NCBI GenBank assembly: GCA_963693085.1
Contig: OY856413.1
Span: 746,143,056-746,207,055, forward strand
DNA length: 64,000 bases
Origin: Alisma plantago-aquatica
Lineage: Eukaryota; Streptophyta; Magnoliopsida; Alismatales; Alismataceae
Direction of reading: 5' to 3'
The notes under the pieces were generated by a model, which worked only from the letters and a program-made list of their open reading frames with translations, made no database searches and was not told where the DNA came from. Position 1 is the first letter of the stretch, and each line of letters begins with the position of its first letter. Both the position numbers and the translations under genes were made by a program. Positions 48,991 through 61,930 of this stretch are shown piece after piece.

Positions 48991-51900
48991 TGTAAGGACC
49001 CTGACCTTTGTTTAGGGTTTACCATGTTTGTTTTGCTTAACCTTGATGCTTTGGTGCTTGCTAATCACCTTTAGTGGTGATTAGGGTTTAGTTGTGCTTT
49101 GTTGAGAGTTGGAGGTGCTACTTGCAAATAACCCAAGTCTAGGGTTTTGTGGGCAAGTTTGCCACCTTGTGAGGTGTTCCTCTCTCTCTTTGTTTCCTCT
49201 AGTGTAGAGAGGAAGGCTTCGGCTCATTGCTTGGTGTTATTTTGGGCCTGGTTGAGCTTGTTGGGCCTTGTTGAGTGTTGCCTTTGCTTCTTTGTGCCCT
49301 GTGTCGGGCAAGAGCAAGTTGTGTCGGCCTGAGCTTGTGACGCCCAGGGTTTGTGTCGCCCTGGTGGTGTATCACCCATGTGTGTGTGTCGCCCTTGACC
49401 TTTGACCAAGTTGACCTCGTTTGTGTCACCACTAGTGGACACTTGGTGCATGATGTTTGCATGTGGCCAAGGCCGTGGACATGTGTCTAGAGCTTGCTAG
49501 AGTGGTGGCTCATGGTCTAGGACAAGTGTCCCCTGGTGGGCGACACCTTGCTTGGTTTTTCCTTGTTTTCTCCTCCCTTTTCTTCTATATAGGAGGCCCC
49601 TTTCCTTTGCTAAGAGTCCCTTTAGTTCCTTCTCTACCTTGGTGCACGATACCCTTCTCCTTGGCAGCTTTGTGGACGACACCCTTGGAGGAGCTAGCCC
49701 GGTGGCCGATATTCCTTGGAATCTTCTTCCTCCTTGGAGATTGGTGGTGCTAGGAGCTTGGAGCTTTCTTAAGGCGGGTTGCATAACTCCTAACCCTAAC
49801 TATACTACCTCCTTTCATGTTCTTCTATGTTGCTAGCTTTGTTTCTTGCTTAGTATCCATGTTGGCCGATCCAAGTGGTTTAGGGTTTCTTGGTGGGAAA
49901 TGCCCCCTTCTCTCCTAGGTCTTGAGGAGTGAGCTTGGGCTCTATTAGCTTAAGCAACACCCTCCTCTCACCATGGACTTGAAGGGTGAGCTTCGTGCTA
50001 GTGGCGATCTTTGTTAGGTCTGTCCTTGTGTTGGCCGATTGGTGACAAGGGATGTGCAAGACCCCTCTCTCGTTTAAGTTGAGAGGTGAGCCGTCCTCTT
50101 GACCCATTAGGGTTTCCATGCCTTTGTGTTTGAGGCAGATGTGACCTTGTATAGGTTGCATCTTGGTCATTTTGGGTTTGGGGAGGTGCTGTCCGACATC
50201 ACTCTTGGCCTAGGCATTAGATGTCACATGGGATGTTTGTGACAGGCGTCACACCATCACCTTTGTCCTGTGACGGCCAATAGGCCCTGGTATAGTTGGC
50301 TGGATGTTTAGTCCCTTAGTGGTAGTTGAGTTACACCTGATCTAATGCTGCTGGTGGTCGTTGTACCTTCGAGATCGACGTTGCTTGTGGACCTATGACG
50401 GGCGTCACATATAGCCTCTTGTGTGTCGCCCGATATGCCCTTTGTGACGGGCGTTGCAAGTCGTTGCCCGATAGGCATAAGGTGCACGACAGACCTGAGA
50501 CACAGTGTTGCTAGCCCAACACAATGTCATGGGCTTGGCCGATAGGTCTTAGGTGTCACGACCGTTATGAGGTGAACGTTATGGTTGGGCGATAGGGTGA
50601 ATGTTGCCCGTTACAACTTTTGGTGAGGGCAGGTTGGCCGATACAACCTTTTAGTGAGGGTTCTTGGTGCTTCTAGTGAGGGTTTACGTATCATGGAAAG
50701 CAGATTTGTTGTATATGTTCTTGTTTAGCACGATGGCGACTCCTTGCATAATTAATGGTATTTATTATGATAATGTTTGTCCTCTTAACTTAACAGGACT
50801 ATATACATGAACTTGGTCATCATGTTTATCTTGTATAATGATAAGGACAATAATGAGCATGTAATGTAGACTGCTTAATAATGTACCTTATGCACATGAT
50901 CATAAGTCGAGCTAATGGTAAGAATGAAGAATGTCTTGCTTAATGACATGACCTAAGCTTATGACTACAGGTTGAGACATGACTGATAATGTAGATAATA
51001 ACTGATGTCACCTTATACTGATAGCATGGTCTTCCTATCAAGCCTATAATTAGTGGATATACTAACCATGCAGGTGATGCATAGCCAATAAAAAGGGGCT
51101 ATGAGGTATATGTACAGGTTGAGTAACTCTACTGTGATCGTTACTCTTAAATTTCAAAATAATCTGTATAATGTGCATGATTAAAGTACATGGAATTGCT
51201 ATCCCATGATGATGAGGTACGCCTTGAGAGGCAATGGCACTATGTGATGAGGGATTGAGATCCCATGGCATGTGATGATCCTTGAGATGGATCTGGGTGA
51301 TTGGCAAGAGGCCAAGTGATAACATGTGATGTTGATCCTTGTGATGGATCAGGTTGATGTGACTTCAATAAAAGCATAACGTTGTTGTTTATTTTCCCGT
51401 TATAGTTTGCATGTTATACAACTTGGTTGAATCTTGCAATCCATATAAAAGACACTAATTAATCACAGTGGAATATATCATGTAGCTGCCCTGGCCATAG
51501 ATCCATCATCGTCAGGAGCTGGTGATGGTGAAACGGGTTCTCCTACGGGTTAACTCGGAGCGCATATTGTTGAGTATGTGAGGTTTCTCCTAGCCTAAAG
51601 TGAGGAGGTAAGAGTGCAACTTCAGTTGTAGACTCCAGGGTGCGGATTCAGGCCCGTAGCCCAAGTATGTGAGGAGCATGGTGAACAGACCCATGGCTCA
51701 GGCTATGTGATATGAGGAGCATGAATGCGTTCATGGCTCAGAGCACGGTGAACAGGCCTGTGTTATATAGACTGTTATTATTCTACGTTTTACTATTTAT
51801 CTACTGCTGTTGTCTTATCCTTCTGGTTTTATATTTTCGGCGGGGAGTTATGTTTCTCGCTGGGACAATGTTCAATTGTCTCACTCCGCTGGTTTTCAGG

Positions 51901-52363
51901 TGTTCGTGCTAGACGTGGTGGTGGTCGCGGGGTTGCGGTCAAGCAGCAAGAAGAGCAGTAGAAGGCAAGAGACGGACATGCTGCTGTTTTGGTGTTTTGT
52001 AGTAGAGCCTAGAGTCATCCCTATACTCTCAGGTCCTTGGAGGTGTTTGACGATGTTTCACGATTATAACCGTTGATATTTTGTATATCCTGCTGTTGGA
52101 CGGATGTGGGCCTTTATGTGTATAACAGGTGATGAACTCATGTGATGACAAGACAATTGTTCCTCTAAGCTGTGGACAAATATCAAGGCTCGTATATGTT
52201 TATTTAACATGTTTCCTTGCAGGATGAGGACCTATATGTAATAGTATCACAATTTATCTGTTTTCCGCAATCAGTTTTAATTAACCCGTATTTTGGTAAT
52301 CTGTGTCCGCACGTTTTCGCATAACACCTCACTGTCTGTGTGATAGTGGGATGTGTTGCCACA
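48991..52363 (+). repeat. 3' LTR of copy 2, with internal deletion
   Basis: It starts TGTAAGGACC after GAAGGGGGTTAGCT and ends GCCACA. It aligns to 29218-33053 except for about 460 bp missing at 51759-51763, equivalent to about 31993-32451 of the 5' LTR. Stem-loop at 51862-51882; TATA at 49586-49591. Confidence 0.93.
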
Positions 52364-52368
52364 GAGAA
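52364..52368. repeat. Likely target-site duplication of copy 2 (right)
   Basis: GAGAA after the LTR; the left flank is GCGAA. Confidence 0.55.
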
Positions 52369-52810
52369 AATCTCTTATCCCTATGATAACTCTAATGCAT
52401 TGAAGTGTTGGAAGACCATATTGTGGTATAGATATCTAGAAGAGAATGTCTCTTGAGGGTGGTAGAAATGGTGTATGAAAACTTGGAGTAGACTAAGGAC
52501 AGTATAATCTTGTATATGGTCTTGAATAGTTATGGTGTCAATTTGAGAAGCAACATATGTATAGATTCCCACATCACGGATAGTTGTAATACCCAAACCT
52601 CCAAGATGCATACTTAATGTCGTAACACACCATTGTACATCACCAACTGATTGACCTTCGCAAACAACAATGCATGAAATGCAAAGGTTGAGTCCACAAT
52701 CAAAGTCTTCCAAGGCAAAAGAAACAAAACTAGGTAATATTGTTCAGAGAGAAAACAACAACTTTGGCATTCCAACATGTGACCTAAGGAGGAGAATCAC
52801 ATGAAATGAC
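52364..52810 (-). pseudogene. RT-associated pseudogene, upstream half
   Basis: Read on the minus strand from about 52810: HVGMPKLLFSL, then a stop at 52744-52746 where an Arg is expected, then TILPSFVSFALEDFD, then WCVTTLSMHLGGLGITTIRD and YTYVASQID. The order (LRT.P..., then a LP...GGLGL block, then A.VAS) matches the region after the reverse transcriptase in a family of uncharacterised retroelement-like proteins; the family is recalled, not searched. Another stop follows at 52381. It joins 29000-29217 once copy 2 is removed. Its enzymatic part is not in the window. Confidence 0.42.
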
Positions 52811-53810
52811 CCCCACTTTTGAGTGTCCACTAATCAAGGTGGACCTTAAATTTGAGAGTCATTACCTAAAATTTCTATCATTTAGATCTACAAATAATAA
52901 TCAACAACAAAAAATTTCCATTAATTGAAATAAAGTTTGTTTACAATAGTTATAATGAGACTCCTCTAAGGAGATACAAGAATTATTAAAAGAAATTGTC
53001 ATATATATGAGAAGAATTACTAACACAATCTAGCTAATACTTCTTGTATGTTCTCTTTAGTATCTTCAATTTATTTCGATAAAATCTCCTTATATTCATA
53101 TCTTTATATGTGGCAGTCACGTATAATGTTGAAAATCAAATATGTCGATCAATATATTGCTATAATGTGTATGTGGTGAAACCAAAATGTGTGCAAGTAC
53201 AATAATAACATACAATGTTCACAAACATATATTTTCTCATATGAACTTGTATCTTCAATGCATATTCTAACCCATGCTTGGTATGCCCTCTCAAGTGTAA
53301 TTAGTGTCCATCACTAGACTTATGTGTATTACCCCTTGATGGGTATAACCCATGGTCTAGAATATTCGATTTTCATTATGTGATATTCATATTGGCATTA
53401 TAGTTTAAGAGATAGTAAATAAACATCTAAAAGTTTATTTCATCAAATTAATACATAAGAGATCATCTGGAAAATCATCAACAATCGATAATGTGGGTAC
53501 TCATAAGTAACACTGTACCTCAATGTTGAACCATGAAATATACGTCAAGCACTTTTAGCATGTATCCAAACATCCAAGAAATCAACATACTCAATTTACC
53601 TTATATGCATGCATGTATACTAGAAATGTGTCATCATATACTCATGTGATACAAACAAGGTTGAGTCTATGGTTTGAGTTTCCTTGGTTTATGTTGACAA
53701 TAGGTTTAGGTTTTAAGACCCTTATTCTAACATACAAGGATCTAATGACTTACAAATCGTAATATACAACATGATCACTATCATTAACTTGGGATCTGTC
53801 ATATTCAAAA
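52811..53810. other. Unassigned AT-rich DNA
   Basis: Short broken frames only; no repeat or motif recognised. Confidence 0.5.
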
Positions 53811-56230
53811 ACATTATGTTACGACTCAAAATAAATGGTTTTTATTGATACAAGAATGATATCCTACAAGTCTAGGGTTTTTATGTATTAATCATACTAT
53901 ACAATGTATTAGCTATAATTTTTGAATAGGAAGAACAATAGGACAATGCCTATATTATATTTTCATCTTGGGTATGTTTCTGATCGGCTTGAATCTACCA
54001 TTCTTTTAATTGTTTGGTGCTTCCTTGCTCTTCTTCTTGGTCATGGTAAGTGAGATCACCATCTATACCTACATTTTCCTTGCTTTACTACCCTTCTTCT
54101 TTCTCTTCTTGGCTGAAACCATGGTATTCCATGGCAGTGCTTCAGTTAGAGCTTGAAGAACATATTCTTTCTTTCCTTTTCTACCTAGGTTTCTCTCTCT
54201 TATTGGAGGAGAAGCTAGCTTGTCCGTGAGGAGCGCTCAATCTAGGATTCCTACCCTCTTTCCTTTGAGATTCTTTGCTGTTTGGAGTTTCTACATCATC
54301 CCCAAGGCGAGTTATATAACTTTCACAATGATTATTTCTTACTCCCTTCTTGCATGCATATAATCTTACCCTAAAAATGTTGTTACTAGTAGAAAGACAA
54401 TATCCTTTAACTATGGTTTGTGTTGATGTTGTGATCTTGAGTAGATAACTCCTCTTGGATGAACCCTAATCATTGTGCATGAACCTTCTTTGATGATGGA
54501 TGTTTTGGTCATTGCATGTTGGTGGAAATGTTGGTTTCTGCTCTCTCTCTCTCTCTCTCTTGATGGTTGCTAAATTAGGGTTTTAGAGTTTATCTTCTTT
54601 CTTGTGACGTAACTTGATGACCTTTCAGATCCTTGGTGGTAGTTACCTATTTTGGTTGTATGTGGTCGGCAAGATTTTACTCTCTTAGCAGTCGATGAGT
54701 TCTTCGTCTCTCTATGGTGGCCGAATTTTAGTCTATGTGGTCGAAGGGATTTTGAGCTATTATGGTCGCTAAGTTTTAAACTTTGATTTGGTCGCCAAGT
54801 TTTATAACATTTCAGTTGCCAAGTTTTGGATCTCTCCATGGATGGGTTGATGAGATTTGTACCTCATTATGGTCGCAATGTTTTCTAGCTTTGATGGTCG
54901 CTATGCTTTGGAACCTTAGCAGTCGAAGAGGTTATGTAACTCAAGTGGTTACTTAAAACCCTAACCCTAAGTGGTTGCCAATGCTTTAAGTTCTCATTAG
55001 TTGCTACTGCTACTCATCCTCAGCGGTTGCTAAAGTCGTCTAATCTCATCGGTCGATGAAGATGGTGAACCCTAGTTCTACAATCGCCAACCCTTTTGAT
55101 TTTCAGTGGTCAATGACATCTCTATCCCTTAGTGGTCGATGAGAACTCTTGGATATGGTCACTATGTTTCCTGGTCTATGATTGATGTAGTTTTGATTAT
55201 GTAAGTTACGTAACCCTAACTCATTGGTGCTTGGTTTCACATGATCCAATAGTCTTACCTTTGCGGTCGAATGAATACAAACATAAGAACGATGTAAAGT
55301 GTCGAATGATAATTGTAATTCTACTAATCATGATTAACCTAACCCTAATGCAAGCAAGTGATGATGGTACATGGCCTCTTGTGTGATTAGTATGATTATA
55401 GAGTACTTTCTCTCTCTATGTTATTCTAACCCCCATTTTCTATCACATGAACATCATATTTCTTAAATCATGTTTTACAAAACTTATATATGTTTCTTGT
55501 ATAGTGATAGTATGATGGACCTTGATGAGGTAGAAAGATAATAATGTCATTGCAGGGGAAAATGTGGATGGTCTTATGACCTTGGACATAGTTTTGTGCC
55601 CTAATTAATGTGTTATCATTTTTATGATGGACAAGTATTTGTAACCCATGATGGTATGATAATGAGTATGGACTCATGTATGGTAATGAAGTAGACCATG
55701 TGGTTTTGTGATCAACATTATATCTCTTACGTTTTGATATCTTATGAAGTTGCAGCCTACCTTGTTTTTTTGGAACTCTTTTAGGGTTTGTATGTAACTT
55801 GATTCATGTAGTTAAAACACAGCAAATTGGCACTAACTAATCAAGTAAAATCATAATCATGTAGTGCCTTATGCCATAGATCCATTCCAATGTCAGAATT
55901 TGTTGGATGGTGAAATGAGTTCCCCCTTTGAGGAAGCTCAGAGTCGTATCCTATTGAGTACATGCATGTTCACAAGGATGGATGCAGTCATACCTTGGTA
56001 GGAGAACCATTTTGGTTGTATCATAGATTATTTGTATATATGATGTGATTGAGGACAACTACAGTTGTACCAAAGATGTTTGGGTTTTGTATTCCCTAGC
56101 TTCACTAGTATTGTGACCTAAGGACGAACTAGGTTGTTCACTAGTGTCATGACCTATATACCAAGGGCAGACTAGGCTGATTTGCAATTTGACTATATAT
56201 GTCATTGTGGTGGTGTGATAAACTAGATTT
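53811..56230 (+). repeat. Diverged relative of the copy 1/2 LTR
   Basis: 55800-56180 aligns in order with the R/U5 part of the copy 1 LTR. Matches include a TGTAACTTGATTCATG-like block, CATGTAGTGCC...GCCATAGATCCAT, GGTGAAATGAGTTC and TAGTGTCATGACCTATA. Upstream, 54640-55150 has a degenerate repeat around GGTCGC(C/T)AAGTTTT, placed like the GGCCGACA repeats of copy 1. A (CT)10 run is at 54541-54560. Limits are approximate; the left end could be TGTTACGACTC near 53817. Confidence 0.55.
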
Positions 56231-56234
56231 TTGG

Positions 56235-56267
56235 TTTAATTTTGAGGACGAAATTCCTTTTAAGGTG
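56235..56267 (+). other. Pol-end/polypurine block
   Basis: TTTTGAGGACGAAATTCCTT then TTAAGGTG precedes TGTAGGATG, as in the 3' ends of the other elements. Confidence 0.6.
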
Positions 56268-57199
56268 TGTAGGATGTGATGGAGTGAACTTGTAGAATGT
56301 TTGGATGTCTTATAAGATAAGTGATTTCATAAATTGACATTATACTAAGTTTTCCAAGTGATTTGGTACCATATGGATGTTACTTGATATTGATATCACA
56401 ATTAAGATCCCTTAGTTCATGCCTTTTTGTGATATTTATTTGATTGGACAATGAGTGGTAGGCTAGTACCAAAACTTAATAGGACATAGCTATATTGATT
56501 CTACATTTATGACCAAAGTATCATGAAATTCGAAGATTCCTAGAGGAAGCTATTTGAGTTAGAAAATGGTGGAATCATAGACATTGTTAGTAATTAATTG
56601 ATCAAAGTTTAATGGTAAAACGGATGTCATGTGGTTTGTAGAACAAAAGGACACTCAAATACAAAAACAAAGTCGAATAGAACACACAAACCCCACGTAC
56701 TTCATGCTTGTCCGTTTTTATCTCTTGGCATTGGTCGTGCTTACACTTTGTGAGATAGTTAAACAATTCATGGAAATGAACCTCACACCCACTATCGTTG
56801 CTTTTGCTGCACACGATTGAGTTAGTGGACGTGGTGTCAGACCTAGCGTTTACAATGTTTAAACAAAATAATTCTTGACATAACCGGCCACTCACCCGCT
56901 CGGATACCCGATTCTCGGAAATAATAAATTGCTGCGCGTTCCGAGATGTATTAAGTTACATTATAAATTCAGCATGTTTGTTCATGCAAAAACCATACAA
57001 AAGTACAACTGTGATGTCTCACTGCCCCACTACTATTTAAAGCCATATCTGCAGTCACTTTATTTCTGCATGTCTCTAGATGTAAAAATCATGCAAGAGA
57101 TATATTATTTCTCCACCAAAAATAAATCTACCGTATGTATTTTTTTCTCAAACTTTGATTTCTCTCTAAGTATTGTACGTACTATTTGTTCATGTTGAA

Positions 57200-57796
57200 C
57201 CAGTTTCGCCCAACACTGAGTAAGTACTGTACTTTTGGTTCTTACTGAAATGAAAATTATAGTGGGATATTGTACTTACTAATTCAATGTTCTAGTCATG
57301 TAAATAGTTTTGGGTATTGTACTTGGAAATAGACCACATGAGTGAAAAATGTCTTATTGAGTAGGCGTAATTGGGTTTGTTAATGATATGCGAATAATAT
57401 TCAGGTACAATACTTATTGTTGAATAATTATAGTGGGATACTGTACTTTTACTTCTTACAGAAATGAAAATCATAATGGGGTACTGTATATACTGAAATG
57501 ATTTGGTAGGTATTGTACTACAACTTTGACAAACTTATATCAAGAGTAACAGAGTGGGTATTGTACTTGACGGAAAATGAACAGAGAGGAGTGAGTGCTG
57601 TACTTGGCGGAAATGTATTAGTCACTGAGTACTGTACTTGGTAGGTACTATACTTTTGTTTCTTACAGAAATGAATATCATAGTGGGGTATTGTACTTAC
57701 TGAAATGATTTGGTAAGTAATATAATGTAACTTTGATAAACTTAAATCAAGAGTAAGAGAGTGAGTACTATACTTGGCGGAAATGAACAAGAAAAC
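57200..57796 (+). repeat. About 200-bp degenerate tandem repeat in U3
   Basis: Roughly three units share TTCTTACAGAAATGAA, AATAGTGGGGTA-like, TGTACTTACTGAAATGATTT and TGTACTTGGCGGAAATGAAC blocks. They lie immediately upstream of the candidate promoter, where LTR enhancer repeats are usual. Confidence 0.65.
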
Positions 57797-59925
57797 GACG
57801 TTTGAGGAGATTTGTTGTTATATACGAGATTCGAAAATTTAAATTTGAATGTTTTTTGTAACTTGTGATGGGATTAAATATATGTGGGTGGGTATTGCAT
57901 ACATTTTGCATGACTTTTGCATGAGTAGTAATATAAAAATGAATGCAAATGCTTCTTGTACATTTTTTCAAGACTTGGGTGGGCAGCCGGGTGGGGCTGC
58001 GGTGTGGGTAGCGTTACTCTTTAAACAATAGTCACTTCCGATGGTGCATGAATCGAGACCTATACATATATGAAGGTGGCTACTTTACTATAGTTTTCCT
58101 CCTCTCGTCCTCTTCCCACCAAAGCCAGAGGCCCTTTGGGGAATCAAGAGTTCTAGTAGAGGCTCCTGGTTGCTGCCTTGCCGAATCATAGCTGGTTTCA
58201 TTGCACAGAACAATATGAGTCTGAAGGAGGTGATCAAGATGAACCGACAGTGGCAGTTTCCTCGCCGTAATTCAGCCATACGGCGGCGGTCCTGTTAATG
58301 GGGAACCATGAGGGAGTTTTTTAGGATCTCATGGTTCTTTATGTCGAGACGAGGTGAGTGGAGAAGTGAATCCCAAACTCCTTCGTTGTAGCAGCAGCGT
58401 GGAAGTCTGCAGTGTGAGCAGACACTCGAGAAGTTGTTGGTGGCGGAAGGTGCTGCCGAGAAGGAGGAGACTGTCTCTCGCTAACGTTTCAAGATGCGGC
58501 AACGCCCCGAGCGGAACCAGATGATCGGAAAGCTATCGGGGGCAGGTGCGAGTCGGCCATGATGGCGGTCGGTAGTAGCACGACGACATCCATGCCTACA
58601 GAGAACAGACGGCAGGCGGTCTCATGGAGCGCAAAATCGCACGCCAGATGGGAAGACTCATGGCGGCAGTCACATAGGAGCCCTGCGGAGCCCTAGATCC
58701 AACCGTCACCGACTCACCGTTGCTCCTTGAGCGGTCACAGCGGCGCTTGGAAGTTGCGGGCGACAGTCGTGTTACGGACTAACACGGAGTCTGTGTCCCG
58801 GGAGACGAGAAGAGAAGCGGACGGGATCCGCTGGTCTGTGGTTCTCACCAAAGCGGCAGCCCAGACTGATTTAGGGACAAATCAGTAGCAAACCAGCCAC
58901 ATGGCCTGTGAACCGGCGGCTCACTTGAGACCAGCAAGGAGTGAAGCGTGCCCCGCATAGCCACGTGGCGGCCTCAGATTGGCCAAAAGAGGTGATTATC
59001 ATAAAAATTTTCAGATCTTCAATAATTCGTAGAAATTAGTTCAGTTATTAGAAAAATACAAGATACAAAAATTTTCAGGAGAATAAGTAGAACAAGATGG
59101 AACCATAATATCACTGATTCACGCTTAAATATCAGAGTTATCATGTAAGATGTAAAGTGGTATTTTATGACTAATAAATATATGAGACCTAAAATTATGA
59201 GAATGTTCCAGTAACTCCTAAATGTGACTATAATCTATATGATGTTAGTAATTAAAATATTGACGCACAAAATCATGTAATTTTCCCTATATGGCTAAAT
59301 AGGGTTAATAACACTAATTAATGTGTAATAATTACCAATACGCTCAAGAAATCCTGAAAATTATAGAGTGAGCTCATATCAGTAACTTAAAGCTATTAAG
59401 TGATTATGAGATCATGATGATGCATAAAACACGTGTTTTATGATTACTGTTCTTAAAATGATGAGAAACCCTAACATTGATTAATAAATGTAAGCTGGGG
59501 TTAATTTCTGCACATAATCATATGTAACTAAATAATCAGATTATGTATCCTAATCTGGAATGTAACACTAGTAATATAAAGATAAGAAGATAAGACAAGT
59601 AATAAAGCACAAGTCCTAATGAAGATATCTAGGGTTAAGATGATGAAACTTGATGGTGATACGTGATCTTGTCTTAATCAGGGTTTGACAAGGATATAGA
59701 TGACTCAGGATTATATGTGAGTACTAGAATATCTTAGTTGAAGGTACACCCTTATCTCTTACTTGACTTATTATATAGTATGCTTGTATTATTTTTGTAG
59801 TAAAATACTTGGCATATGATATTGGATAAAATGATTGTTCTTGTATGTTATCTTGCTTGATTTTCCATACTTATGGATATGAACACATGAAACATAATAT
59901 TTTTGTTCCATTATATATAAGCACT

Positions 59926-60060
59926 TCAACTCTTTGGTAGTCAAGTGCTGGGAAAAAAATAAAGTACTTCAACTCTTTGGTAGTCAAGTACTTGAAAGTG
60001 ATCCAACTCTTTGGTAGTTTGATCACATTATGAAGTGATCCAACTCTTTACCTTTGGCGG
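59926..60060 (+). repeat. Short tandem repeat, CAACTCTTTGGTAGT core
   Basis: Four units of about 35-45 bp with CCAACTCTTTGGTAGTCAAG or a variant; the last is broken after CTCTTT. Confidence 0.75.
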
Positions 60061-60663
60061 TCAATGCATGGATGATATAATGAAAAATATGCTTAAAATA
60101 TGTGTTCTCTTTTGTTAATAAACATATCTTTATTCAAGTAATATTTTGTTATATTTCTTTTGTTACTGTCAAGTATTCATTTTACCTTATTTCCAAACTT
60201 AGAAATGAGAGGTATATAAAAGACACCTAGGCGTACTCAGTACAATATTCTTGAATATTGTGCTGACATGTACCACATGTAATCTTTGTTTTAGGTTGTG
60301 GACATATGATCTTGAAGAATCGGGGTAGTTGAGAGTTGTGTGGTGAGCTAATATATAGGTGGACCTATTGTCTTAAGATCTCATTGTAGATGTAGTACAT
60401 GCTTATATAAAAGTGTACTGATCAATGTGTAATATCAAATGTTGTAACAATTCATGTTGTAATTATATGTTGAATGGTAAACATGTGATGTATGGTTTTG
60501 TTCTTGTTCATGTGCATGTGCTACTGTTATTTTCCTTCTGACGTCCTATGATTTTCTTCTTCTTAGCATGTGTGTGTTTAAATTGGGATTCTCACTGAGG
60601 TGAGGGTTTTAATTTGGACATCACACATTAGATTAAGTTTTAGAAAATTGGGGAAGTCACTGG

Positions 60664-60675
60664 TGGTATCAGAGC
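60664..60675 (+). other. Primer binding site (tRNA-iMet)
   Basis: TGGTATCAGAGC, an exact match, four bases after the probable LTR end at 60659. Confidence 0.85.
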
Positions 60676-61930
60676 GTGAACAATAGCAAAGCCTGACATT
60701 TGCTCATTATGAAACTCAAACTAAAGAAAACCTTGAACTTTAAAAATCTTTAGGGTTAGATTAGTCGTCTTTTAGAGACTAGATCTGACCTAGCCTCTAG
60801 GTTAGCACCTAGATGTTTGGGAATGAGGTCTAGGCTAGTGCATGTTGTATAACAAGTCCTAAGTGTCAAACATCCCTTATAATGTGGTAGTTTTAGATGT
60901 TACATTATTTGGAGATGATGGGAACCAAGGGAAGAGAAACCCTAGACATATGGCGCTCGTTGTTTAGAGTAGCTCACTAGTCTTCACCATGATCTCACCC
61001 TTTTCACTAGTTTGCATGACATTGCACTCTCTACTATGTCTGGGACACTCGTTTTCTGGATTTGATTTTTTATTCCAATTGGATCGAGACTCAATAGTTT
61101 TCTATGATGCTTATTTTATCGAAGAAAATCTATATAATATTTTATTATATATATAAGTATTACAAAAATGTGTCCCCACACATGTACGGGTAGGGGGTAG
61201 TCTTGAAATCTAAGTGAAAGTGAATGACATCAATCTAAAAGAGAGACCAGTTCTAGATTAAATTTCTAGAGCCTTGTTAGAATATGTGATAGATAGAATA
61301 AATGAAATAAGTTTGGATTATATGATGTAAGTCTTATATAGATTATATAAGATGGTTTTTGATGACCAATGTGTGTCTTTGAGGACCAAAGTTTAGATTT
61401 GAGGACTTGAGATAGGCTTTGATGATGAAAGTATGCATGTTTTTGTAAGATAAGCTAAGACAAGATCTAAATCAACAAGAGCCTCAAGCTCTTCTACGAA
61501 GGAGGACCTCTAGTGTTAAGACCAGTTTTAGGGTTAACTCTTGAGAGAGTGAGACCCACAGGGAGAAGGTCAGAGAACCTAAACTATAATACTCCCGAGT
61601 GAATGATTTGAGTCGCTCTATGCATGATTCATATAGATTTCTTGAACCCTAGATGTCCTTAGGAGGACCAAAGCCCTAGAGTCAATGAGAGGTTGGTTAT
61701 GTATGTGCACGTGAATATGAATATTAGTACCTACCATCTGGGTGATGGAGAGAGAACCCAAAGACCCTGGAGGAGGTAAATGATGTTAGTATGTTGAGAA
61801 GCCTCAAGCATGGGTTGGTGGTCCCTTGTAGGGATCTAGTGGTGTATATAAGACAAGTTTTGGGTAAGCATATTGCATGGGTAGAGACCTATGAAAAGAA
61901 TATCATATTGTGTTTTTGTTTGTGCTTATG
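60676..61930 (+). other. 5' internal region after the PBS; no coding recognised
   Basis: A leader-like stretch with no gag motif in any frame. It is cut by the next LTR at 61931. Confidence 0.5.

Larger units (their letters stand above)
29218..52363 (+). mobile_element. Ty3/gypsy chromovirus, same family as copy 1 ('copy 2'), carrying a nested insertion
   Basis: LTRs at 29218-33053 and 48991-52363 enclose a PBS, gag, pol and PPT collinear with copy 1. Element B interrupts it at 37289-48396. The flanks GCGAA (29213-29217) and GAGAA (52364-52368) differ at one of five bases and are read as a mutated target duplication. Without element B the element is about 12.0 kb. About seventeen stops and one frameshift show greater decay than copy 1. 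Confidence 0.9.
56268..60659 (+). repeat. Probable LTR (single copy, 4.4 kb)
   Basis: It runs from TGTAGGATGTG after a purine tract to GGGAAGTCA just before a perfect PBS. U3 (to about 58060) holds tandem repeats. A TATACATATAT-type promoter lies at 58061-58071. A GC-rich leader (58090-58980) contrasts with the AT-rich remainder. Borders rest on neighbouring signals only. Confidence 0.55.

Noticed and set aside
57540..57800. CTTGGCGGAAA motif as an E2F binding site
   Set aside because: It does not fit the E2F consensus at the central positions on either strand.
58090..58980. GC-rich island as a host gene exon
   Set aside because: No long frame or splice-like organisation. Its position after a TATA-like site inside a probable LTR explains it as leader.
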